Source: an uncultured Geobacteraceae bacterium (GTDB lineage: Bacteria; Desulfobacterota; Desulfuromonadia; Geobacterales; Pseudopelobacteraceae). From it: DNA of 10,631 bases. This document shows positions 1 to 8,500 of the stretch, piece by piece (position 1 is the first letter of the stretch; each line of letters opens with the position of its first letter). The DNA is taken from the NCBI GenBank assembly GCA_903879825.1, contig CAIRND010000109.1:1-10631 (forward strand), written 5' to 3'. The notes beneath the pieces were generated by a model. It did not search any database and had not been told where the DNA came from. It worked only from the letters and a program-made list of their open reading frames with translations. The position numbers and the translations under genes were made by a program.

Positions 1-1034
1 ATCATGCCGCGATGTTCCGAGACTATTTTGTGGCAGATGGTCAGGCCCAGGCCGGTGCCACCAGATTTGGTGCTGAAAAAGGGCGTCCAGATATTCTCCA
101 GATCCTCGTGCGGTATGCCGGGACCATCATCGCTGACCTCAATGGCAACCATGCGCGAATTGCGCTGGTTCTGTGTCATACGATAATCGGAAAGAACCCT
201 GCTCGACACTGTCAGTCGTCCGTCAACACCCATTGCATCAATCGCATTACAGATCAGATTCAGGAACAGCCTGGTCAGCATTTCCTCATCAGCCATTATT
301 TCCGGGATACTCGGGTCCAAATGCTGGATGAAAGCTATTGTCCGCTCTGCCACGGCCTGCTTCTGAAGGAGCAAAATGTTTCCCAGAATTTTGTGCAGAT
401 TTACCGGAGCAATTTTAAGCGCCCGGGGGGAGGCTAACTCAAGTAATTCGCGGATGATATGGTCGATGCGGTCGGTTTCGCGGATCATAACCTGCGTATA
501 TTCGAGCATTTCGCTCTCGGCTTCAAACTCCCGCTCCAACAATTGGGCAGCGCCTTTAATGCCGCCCAACGGGTTTTTAACCTCATGGGCCAGTCCGGCG
601 GCCAGAGTGCCCAGCGTGGATAATCGGTCCGCCTGTCGTACGGCCGCTTCCAGTTCACGTATATAGGTGATGTCTTTCAGCGTCAGAATCGCGCCGATGT
701 TCTCTCCGCTTCCTTCTACCAGCGGGCAGCAGGTAACGGCAACCGGCGTGATCTTGCCCGTGGAGCGCACCACGATATTTTCATGATCCGAAATGGTGAT
801 GCCGGTACGCATGGTTTTACCAAGCATTTCGATCAGGGGTGCCTCAAGCGTAAACAACTTCTGGAACTGCGCTCCGAGCGCCTGCTTTTGCGAGAACCCG
901 GTAATCTCCTCGGCGGCGGGGTTGCACAGGGTAATTATGCCGTTGCTTCCGACCACGATGACACCATCCCCCACGCTGTCGATCACGGTGGCATAATAGT
1001 CATCACGTTTTTGTTGGATCAGTTCACTCTGCAT
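1..1034 (-). CDS. NtrB-like PAS sensor histidine kinase (3' end cut by window edge)
   Basis: Cytoplasmic two-component sensor kinase, 344 residues visible; the C-terminus lies beyond base 1. No transmembrane segment is seen. A PAS domain spans about residues 12-120 (GDGVIVVGSNGIITLCNPAA near its start). It is followed by a HisKA dimerisation domain with the H-box LAHEVKNPLGG, phospho-accepting His150 and then IKGAAQLLE, a signature typical of NtrB/GlnL-type kinases. The HATPase domain shows the N-box NLICNAIDAM near residue 263, the G1 box DDGPGIP, the F-box PFFSTK and the G2 box GTGLGLT near 326, so it looks catalytically complete. The ATG at 1034 is the only start after an in-frame TAG. It overlaps the end of the upstream dus gene by 11 nt and has no strong Shine-Dalgarno, which suggests translational coupling. 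By family it would autophosphorylate and pass phosphate to an NtrC-type, sigma-54-dependent regulator, probably encoded just outside the window. A nitrogen-related role is inferred from motif and context only. Confidence 0.9.
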   Translation of the reverse strand, partial: MQSELIQQKRDDYYATVIDSVGDGVIVVGSNGIITLCNPAAEEITGFSQKQALGAQFQKLFTLEAPLIEMLGKTMRTGITISDHENIVVRSTGKITPVAVTCCPLVEGSGENIGAILTLKDITYIRELEAAVRQADRLSTLGTLAAGLAHEVKNPLGGIKGAAQLLEREFEAESEMLEYTQVMIRETDRIDHIIRELLELASPRALKIAPVNLHKILGNILLLQKQAVAERTIAFIQHLDPSIPEIMADEEMLTRLFLNLICNAIDAMGVDGRLTVSSRVLSDYRMTQNQRNSRMVAIEVSDDGPGIPHEDLENIWTPFFSTKSGGTGLGLTICHKIVSEHRGM

Positions 1035-2028
1035 CTGTCTCTGAAACGTTGTCCGTTCTATTGGCTACGTTCCGAATCCTTTCTGTCAACATCAGGATGT
1101 CCTGTGTTGATTGAGCTGAATTGGCGGCCCGGCGGATCTCAGAGGCACCGGCAAAGCCTTTGGCATACCAGCCGATATGCTTCTTGATCTCCCGAACGGC
1201 GACCGCTTCGCCTTTTTCCTCTATAAATAAGTTAAGATGGTGTGTAATCGCAGTAGCCCGCTCGGTGGTCGTGACCGGCGTGTAGTGGTGCGATTGTGCC
1301 AGCTCTTGAACCTGCCTGAAAATCCAAGGGTTTCCAAGCGCCCCGCGAGCGATCATGATACCGTCACAGCCGGTCTCATGTAGCATCCGGAGACAATCAT
1401 CGGGGGTAAACAGGTCGCCGCTTCCCAATACAGGGATGGAAAGCGCCGCTTTCATCTGGGCAAGATGGCTCCAGTCGGCCTGACCAGTAAACATCAGGCT
1501 GCGACTGCGGGGGTGGAGAGTGATGGCATCGCACCCCTCGGCTTCAGCGATATGCCCCACCTCCTGAAAAACATTGTCGCCGCAGTGCCAGCCCGAACGG
1601 ATCTTAATCGTCAGCGGGAGATTCGTTGCCGCGCGTACCGCCCGAACGATGGCGGCGATTTTGAGTGGCTCCAGTAGTAAGGCGCTGCCGGCACCGGTGC
1701 CGACCACCTTGCGTACCGGACAGCCCATGTTGATATCCAGCAGATCACCATAGCCCTCAACCATGCGCGCCGCTTCAGCCAGGTCGACGGGTTTGTCGCC
1801 GAACAGCTGAATGCCCAGTGGGCGGTCAGCGGGTGAACTTCTCAGCAGGGCAAGGGTTTTGATCCCTTCACGCACCAGTCCGTTGACACTGACCATCTCG
1901 GTAAAGGCCAGCGAAGCTCCTTCTTGACGACAGAGCAGGCGAAACGGCAAATTTGTAATTCCCGCCAGGGGTGCAAGCACGACGTTGTGCTGGAGGACGA
2001 GAGAGCCAATTTTTAATGGTTTCAGCAT
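1024..2028 (-). CDS. dus: tRNA-dihydrouridine synthase, NifR3/DusB family
   Basis: FMN-dependent enzyme that reduces specific uridines in the tRNA D-loop to dihydrouridine using NAD(P)H. It is 334 residues from the ATG, normal for the family. Visible TIM-barrel signatures are LAPLAGITNLPFR at the N-terminus, TEMVS, GIQLFGDKP, then DINMGCPVRKV with the conserved catalytic Cys103. Next come the GAGSALL loop, IKIRSGW, ITLHPRSRS, a phosphate-binding LGSGDLFTPDD and IMIARGALGNPWIF, followed by the helical C-terminal tRNA-binding domain. A GTG start at 2037 would add three residues (MCI). The ATG at 2028 is preferred because family members begin close to the motif LKPLKIGSL; neither start has a good Shine-Dalgarno. 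It is the first gene of a minus-strand unit and overlaps the NtrB-like kinase downstream. NifR3-ntrB linkage is a known arrangement in nitrogen-regulation loci. Which Dus subclass (DusA/B/C) and which tRNA position it modifies cannot be settled here, though NifR3-type proteins are usually grouped with DusB. Confidence 0.93.
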   Translation of the reverse strand: MLKPLKIGSLVLQHNVVLAPLAGITNLPFRLLCRQEGASLAFTEMVSVNGLVREGIKTLALLRSSPADRPLGIQLFGDKPVDLAEAARMVEGYGDLLDINMGCPVRKVVGTGAGSALLLEPLKIAAIVRAVRAATNLPLTIKIRSGWHCGDNVFQEVGHIAEAEGCDAITLHPRSRSLMFTGQADWSHLAQMKAALSIPVLGSGDLFTPDDCLRMLHETGCDGIMIARGALGNPWIFRQVQELAQSHHYTPVTTTERATAITHHLNLFIEEKGEAVAVREIKKHIGWYAKGFAGASEIRRAANSAQSTQDILMLTERIRNVANRTDNVSETDAE

Positions 2029-2092
2029 GATACACACTTATGATTCGAACCGGGAGGGAGGAAAACGGTTTTGATCTGCCTAATTTTTGGGC

Positions 2093-2120
2093 ATAGTAGC
2101 ACAGCGAAAATAAATGGCAA
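2093..2120 (-). promoter_or_regulatory. candidate sigma-70 promoter for the dus unit
   Basis: On the minus strand, TTGCCA (2120-2115, five of six matches to the -35 consensus) is followed after 16 nt by TACTAT (2098-2093, four of six to the -10). This places transcription about 60 nt upstream of the dus start. It is a motif match in an AT-rich stretch only, so it is weak. Confidence 0.35.
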
Positions 2121-2140
2121 GAGCAAAAAGTAGATTTTTA

Positions 2141-2169
2141 TTGCCAACAGACTGATTTCCGTTTTTAAT
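2141..2169 (+). promoter_or_regulatory. candidate sigma-70 promoter for the Tat gene
   Basis: TTGCCA (2141-2146) and TTTAAT (2164-2169) each match five of six consensus bases and are separated by an ideal 17-nt spacer. Transcription would begin near 2176, giving a leader of about 30 nt that contains the Shine-Dalgarno of the Tat gene. It lies back to back with the candidate dus promoter. Confidence 0.5.
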
Positions 2170-2193
2170 GCAGATAACTCAGGTTGTCTGTAC

Positions 2194-2199
2194 AAGGAG
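2194..2199 (+). promoter_or_regulatory. ribosome binding site fixing the Tat gene start
   Basis: AAGGAG sits 7 nt before the ATG at 2207. It rules out the in-frame ATG at 2168 as the true start: that longer version would add 13 non-conserved residues, would start inside the candidate -10 box, and would push the membrane helix away from the N-terminus. Confidence 0.85.
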
Positions 2200-2206
2200 A
2201 AGTGTG

Positions 2207-2500
2207 ATGTTTGGAATCGGAATGCCGGAAATGATAGTTATTCTCGTGATAGCCCTGATTGTCATCGGGCCGCATAAACTGCCGGAGTTGGCCAAGTCGC
2301 TCGGAAAAGGGCTGGCCGAGTTTAAAAAGGCTTCGGAAGGGTTCCAGCGCTCGGTTCAGGAAGAGGCTAACAAGAGCGATGAGAAGGAAAAAGATGTCGC
2401 TGCACCACAGGTAGCCACTGCCGTGACGCCCCATGTTGAAACACCCGGCCCGGCACCGCATGCTGCGCCGGTTGAGAAGAAGGATACTCTGCATTCTTAA
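2207..2500 (+). CDS. Tat (twin-arginine) translocase subunit, TatA/TatB family
   Basis: Small inner-membrane protein of 97 residues in the Sec-independent pathway that exports folded proteins with twin-arginine signal peptides. It has the family layout: a short N-terminal transmembrane helix (about residues 6-21), a hinge, an amphipathic helix (about 26-50, LPELAKSLGKGLAEFKKA), then a charged and Ala/Pro-rich disordered tail. Two features lean towards TatB: Glu8 at the start of the membrane helix and the hinge Gly21-Pro22, where TatA typically has Phe-Gly. The LPELAKSLGKGLAEFKKA helix is common in proteins annotated TatA/E, and the length is short for TatB, so the subtype stays open and no symbol is given. 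The start is fixed by AAGGAG 7 nt upstream of the ATG. It is a single-gene unit, divergent from dus and convergent with the large kinase gene. No tatC is seen in the window. Confidence 0.92.
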   Translation: MFGIGMPEMIVILVIALIVIGPHKLPELAKSLGKGLAEFKKASEGFQRSVQEEANKSDEKEKDVAAPQVATAVTPHVETPGPAPHAAPVEKKDTLHS

Positions 2501-2507
2501 AATATGT

Positions 2508-2542
2508 GCGCCCTTCGAGGCTTTTTGAACCTCGAAGGGCGC
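2508..2542. terminator. hairpin terminator between convergent genes
   Basis: A perfect 13-bp inverted repeat (GCGCCCTTCGAGG at 2508-2520 and its complement at 2530-2542) encloses a 9-nt loop. It starts 8 nt after the Tat gene stop and lies 34 nt beyond the stop of the convergent kinase gene, so it could serve both. The plus strand lacks a U-tract after the stem. On the minus strand the stem is followed by ACATATTTTAAG, a weak T-rich run. Confidence 0.75.
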
Positions 2543-2576
2543 CAGAAGTAAACACCTGCCACCGTTGCACCGATGA

Positions 2577-5500
2577 CTATCCCCCCGTCAATATCCTGCG
2601 AATAATTGTATCCAGACTATGTATTGAATATGGTTTGAGGACTAACTCTCTGATTCCGATCTCTTTCTCCTGCTTTTCATTGATTGTTTCGCAAAATCCG
2701 GTACAGAGAATAACTGGAGTATCCGGCCTGACAGTGAGGATTTCTCTGGTAAGTTCCTTGCCGGTGAGCCCCGGCATGGTCATGTCGGTAATAACCAGAT
2801 CGAAAGCGGCCGGGTCGGCTTTAAAAAGTTTCAGCGCCTCAAGGCTACTGGTTGTGGCGGTGACCGTATAGCCAAGGGACTCGAGCAGTTCTACCCCCAT
2901 TTCCGTAAGTATTGCTTCATCATCAACAAATAGTATCCGCTCTGTTCCGCCATGAACCGATGTGCCTTCAGCCGCTTCAGGGAGAATTTCCCCCACAATA
3001 GTTGGCAGGAATATGTGAAAATCAGTCCCCGTACCCGGTTCGCTGTAAACGTTGATCGCCCCCCCGTGATTTTTAATTATACCCTGTACCAGCGCCATTC
3101 CCATGCCGGTCCCTTCGCCCACTTTTTTGGTGGTGAAGTACGGGTCGAAGATGCGCTCTCTTACCGCTGGCTCCATGCCGTGACCGGAATCGCTGACTGT
3201 TAGCCTGATACAAGGGCCGGCAGCAAGATCCGGATAGAGGTAGAGGAGTGATGCGTCGGCATGTATCTCCGAAAGTCCGACCGTCATGACGCCGCCATGA
3301 TCCCGCATTGCATGTGCTGCATTGGTGACCAGATTCATTACTACCTGGTGAACCTGGGTAGGATCGGCCAGTACCAGGTCTCCGCTTGGGGATGTAGTAA
3401 TCTGCTGCCTGATTTCGATGGTAGAAGGGATTGAAGAACGGAGCAGCTTGAGGGCTTCATCAATTATCAGGGCGATATGTACTGGCTTTCGTTCCAGTTC
3501 ACTCTGACGACCGAAGGTAAGGATCTGCCGGACCAGGTTTTTGGCTCGTAAACCGGCCTCCTGCACGCGTCCCAGATCACGGCTTGCCGTTGTTTCGTTC
3601 CCCAGTTTTCTGATGGCCATGTCCGTATAGCCCATAATAGCCGTCAGTATGTTATTGAAATCATGAGCGATGCCGCCGGCAAGCGTGCCGATCGCCTCCA
3701 TTTTCTGTGACTGACGTAACTCCCGTTCCATTCTTAGTTCGTTGGTTATATCGCGGTGGATACAGACGTAATTGATAGTTGTCCCGGACTGGTCCCGGAC
3801 AGCAGTATTGGTTGTTTCCGACTCGTAATGGGTACCATCTTTTCTTTTGAGAGTCATGTGCCCCGACCAGGCTTCGCCGCGGTTGAGAGTTGCCATGATT
3901 TCCTGAAAAAAGGCTTTGTCATGCTTTCCGCTCTTTAAAATGCGTGTATGCTGGCCGAGAAATTCGTCCTTTGTATGTCCGGTTATACGGAGGCAGGCCG
4001 GGTTTGCATACTGAATACGCCAATCGGTATCAGTAATGAAAATCGCCTCGCTGGCCTGTTCAAAGGCGGTCGCCAGACGAATCCGCTCGTCCTCAGTGCG
4101 TTTTCGCTCGGTGACATCAACCAGTACGGCAAGACTTTGCTGAGTCTCCGGAATAATGCTCACCGTAACAGCAACATCTTTCACCACGCCCCGGTTACAG
4201 AGGAACTGAAACTCGTAACTTTGCGGGGCCGACTGGGGATCATTGCGTCTCAGGTTATGATATTCCTGCATACGATCCAGATCGTACTGATGGGCAACAA
4301 AATCACTCCACTTTTTATGTCCTTCCAGTTCGGTTCGGCTTAGTCCGCATAACAGCTCAAATTCCATATTACACATCGAGATCGTCATGTCTTTTTCAAT
4401 AAAGGCCAAGGCGGTTCCGCAGTGTTCAAAAATTTCCCGGTACTTTTCTTCAGATTGCCGCAGAGCCTCCACCGCCCGGCTTCGCTCCTGATACAGGATC
4501 GCGTTTTCCAGTGAAATTGCCGCCTGAGCCCCCAAAAGCTCGAGTATTGCAACCATGTTGGCAGTGAAGGCGCCCCGTACCAGACTGTTTTCCAGATAAA
4601 GCATTCCGATCAGATTACCCTGCCGCAGGAGAGGAAAGCAGAGTATCGAGAGCGGTTTCAGCTGCACGATGTAGGGATCGGTGGCAAACAACTCGTTAAC
4701 GGCAGCATCTTCCAGAAGCAGACATTCGTGGGTGCGTTTGACATAATTGACCATGGCAAGGGGGAGCAAAGCCGCATATGCGGAAGTGATATCCTGACAC
4801 ACACAGATTTTTCCATTCTCCACTCGGGCCTCGGCTGCCAGCGACAGCTGCTCGCCCTGTTTGAGTAGCAGGCACCCTTTCTGCGCTCCGGCGTTTTCGA
4901 GGACGGCAGTCATCAATGTATTGAGGAGATCCACCAGGATTATTTTGCCGGAGATAGCCTGTGAGGCCTTGATCACCGTGAGTGTGTCCAGTCCCCCGAA
5001 CCCCGCATAATTATCCGGGGGGGTAGTCCGCTCTTCGTGATGTAACCAGGGATTGCCCAGGTCAAGCGCCCTGACCTTTATGTCCGCGCCCCAGCGGAGA
5101 TAGCAGCTGCGGGCCTGACGCAGATACGCATCGGAGCTCGTCGCAAAGCCGCTCTTGCGATGGAATCGGCTGGCCAGCTCATTGGCAACTGCTTCGTTCT
5201 GGACAAAACCATGTTCACGTGCCGATTCAATGCTCAGCTCGTAGAAATGCATGGCCGGAAGGTCACGCTCTTCAAGGCGGGCCAGTTCGGCCTCTACCAA
5301 TAGATACAAGTGGCTGAAGTTTTCAGCGCAATTATCTACCCACAGCTGCATCTGCCGTTGATGTTCCCGGATCTGCTCGATGAACAGCGCTTGCTCGTCT
5401 GCAGAAACGCTCTCATGGAGCGCGGCCAGGATCAGGGAATGGAAGAAATTCAGTTCGGCGATAGAAATGGAACTTGAAAAGAAGCCGGTCAACTCCAGTG

Positions 5501-8500
5501 CCAGCGCCACCGCCTGGCGTGCGTCCTCAAACCGGCCATAGATAAAATGAATCTGCGCCTTCAAAACGGCGTACCTGCCGATGGCGCCGAAACTGCGTCG
5601 CTGGCGACATTCTGCCAGAAAGGTTTCCTCCACATCATGGGGCAACGCACTATTCGACTCAGACAGTTCCCCTAACGCCAGTTCGAGCCCCACGAGGGTG
5701 TCCGTTGCCCAGCGATTGACGGTTTTGCGGGTGAAGTGTAACAGTGTCGGAATCTCATTTCTGATGGCTGCCAGTCGTTCCCCGCGATAAAACGGCTGAA
5801 ACAGCTTGTATGCCATGCTGTAACCGGTCCATTGCAGCTCTCCCGAAGCGAGCCCCGCCTGAATGCCGTCATTGAGTGTTGCGTCGGCCCACTTCAGGTG
5901 TCTGACCCACTGGTTCAGATAGTGGCCGAGCATGAAGCTTGCCTGGCATTTCTGTGCCAGCACATTGAAACGTTCACTGAGCTGGAGCGCCACCAGGCCG
6001 AAGGCATAGGCGTCTTTAAAATTACCCAGAGCAGAGTTGAGCACCATGCCGTAGGCCGAATAGCCGACAGTGGATTTTGGGGTAGGGCCGAAGAGGAGCG
6101 ATGAATTTACGTTGAGGACGCTGATCAGGGCAAAGAGGGTGCTGTCGCTATAGCGTGCCGGCACAACCATGTTGGATAACAGTTCCAGGCAGACCCGCTT
6201 TTCCGGATCAAAACACTCCGGCACATCCGCCAGGGATGGAATGTCACGAGTCCCGATGATCGCGGCATATCGTTTTAATTCCGCAGTCAGCGCCTCCTGA
6301 AAATCGATTTCCGGCACAGTGACGTGCAACAGTCGCAGCGCCTCCCTCCCGGCAGTTATGGCGCCGGAATAGTTTGCCAGCAACGTATATTGCACGATCA
6401 TGATGTTGTAGAGCCGGGCTCTTTCCAGGTCTGTTGCTGCCCGCGTGATGAGCTGCTCGATCAATTCTCTGGAACGGTCATAATGATTGTTCAGGTATTC
6501 CGCCTCAGCCAGTCCCTGATGTATCTCAAAACAGAGTTGATACTCTGTGCTCCAGGATTCCTCATCCACTAGTTGTGCGCCCAGAGAAAAATAGCTGAGG
6601 GCAGAGGCATATGCGGTGGATGCTGTGGCTCGTTGGCCGGCAATCAGGTTGAGGCGAGCGACCTGGTGCCGTTCTGCGTGATCGGTGATCAGCTCAATGC
6701 CGCGGTTAAACTGATTGACAATATCGAAAACTTTTTCGTCAACGCTTTCAGTGGCGGTGGCTTTCAGCAGCAGTCGGCCGATCTGCAGGTGCAATGCAAT
6801 CTGCTCCCCCTCCGCTATCAGCGAGTAGGCAGCCTGCTGCACACGGTCGTGCAGAAAGTTGAAACTGTGTGCCGTCGGATGCAGTAACAGCCGCTCGTCA
6901 AGCGCTTCCTTTAGAGCAGCATCTACGGCTGAGTCGGGAATGTTGGTAATTGACAACAGGGTGCTGAAATCAAAGCTGTTGCCGATACAGGCCGCCCGCT
7001 GCAATGTATGGCGGGTATGCGGAGTGAGCTTCCGTAGCTTTTCCACCATAAAATCGACCACATTGTCGGTGTACCCTTTCGCATGAATGCGCCCGGCGTC
7101 CCATTTCCAGACGGATTTCATCCGGTCAAACTCAACCAGGCTCTCCTCATGCAGAGTGAGCAAAAACTGGGTGACAAAGAAAGGATTACCGGCCGTTTTC
7201 TCATAGATCAGGCTGCTGAGAGATTCAAAACCGCTTTCATGAGGGCGGAAGGTGTCGGCCATCAGGTGCCCCAAGTCGGCGAACGACAATGGTAATAGCG
7301 TGATTGCCTGCAGAGGGGCGCAGTTCTTACGGATGATATCCAGTGTCAGCATGAGCGGGTGGGAGGGGGAAACCTCGTTATCCCGAAACGCACCGATCAG
7401 AAGCAGGTGTTTAGTGTCGCCATCGGTGATGATATGCTCCAGCAGTTTGAGGCTGGCTGCATCGGCCCACTGCAGGTCGTCAAGAAAAAATACCAGGGGG
7501 TGCTCAGGGCGGGTAAATACTCCGATGAAGTGGCGAAACACAGTATTGAAACGGTTGGCCGCCTCAGACAGCGGCAGTTCCGGAACCGGTTGCTGCGGAC
7601 CGATGATGACTTCAATCTGAGGGATGATGTCAATAATGAGCTGACCATTAAGGCCAAGCGCACTGTGGAGCTGTTGTTTCCATGATTCAATCCGCAGTTC
7701 ACTCTCGGTCAGGATTTGTCGTATCAGCTCTCGAAAGGCGTCACCGAAGGTGGCATACGGGATGTTGGATTTGTACTGGTCAAACTTACCCGAGATGAAC
7801 AGGCCGTTCTCCCTGATAATCGGTTTATATAATTCCCGCACCAGAGAGGATTTCCCGACGCCTGAATATCCTGAAATCATCACCAGTTCGGGCGTCCCTC
7901 GGCTGATCACCCGTTCGAAGGCACTGAGCAAGGTGGCTATATCATTCTCCCGGCCATACAGCTTCTGCGGGATCAGCATACGCTCGGAAATATCCCCGGT
8001 TCCAAGGGGAAAAGAGTCTATCGCACCGTCAGCCTCCCACCGGGTGAGGCATATTTCAAGATCATATTTCAGGCCGTGTGCCGTTTGATAGCGATCTTCG
8101 GTGGCCTTGGCCAGAAGTTTCATGATGATGTCTGATATCGGTGCCGGGAGTGCCGGTATGATTTCGATGGGCGGATGTGGTGAACGGGCGATATGGCAAT
8201 GCACCCATCCCAGGGCGTCGTTAGCCTGAAAAGGAAGCATGCCGGTCGCCATTTCGTAGAGGACAATGCCAAGCGAATACAGGTCGCTGCGATGGTCGAT
8301 AATCCGGTTCATGCGGCCGGTTTGTTCAGGAGACATGTAGGCAAACATTGTGTCGAGCAGGTGCCCACGATTCAGGTTTGACTGCCCGTTTGGCTGGAGA
8401 GAGGAAAGTGAAGAGTCGCTGATGAGGAGATCGCCGCTCTCTGAATTAATCAGAATACTGTCCGGAGATATGTTTTTGTGAATGATGTCGCGGTAGTGCA

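Noticed and set aside
12..437. Plus-strand open frame of 141 codons at the left edge
   Set aside because: It is antisense to the HisKA/HATPase region of the NtrB-like kinase, which has clear motifs on the minus strand.
2042..2051. GGTTCGAATC on the minus strand, identical to a tRNA T-loop core, near the dus start
   Set aside because: The flanking bases do not form the T-stem and no acceptor or anticodon arm is present, so it is not a tRNA. A tRNA-derived attachment remnant cannot be supported from 10 bases.
2085..2150. Possible sigma-54 promoter upstream of dus or the Tat gene
   Set aside because: TGGCAA elements exist on both strands, but the GC half at the required spacing (TTGC after five bases) is missing in each case.
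2165..2494. Minus-strand open frame of 109 codons across the Tat gene
   Set aside because: It is a shadow of the Tat coding sequence, with low-complexity content and no ribosome binding site.
5581..8381. Several plus-strand open frames of 60-130 codons inside the giant kinase gene
   Set aside because: All are antisense to continuous, motif-bearing kinase/ATPase/TPR coding sequence. None shows recognisable domains.
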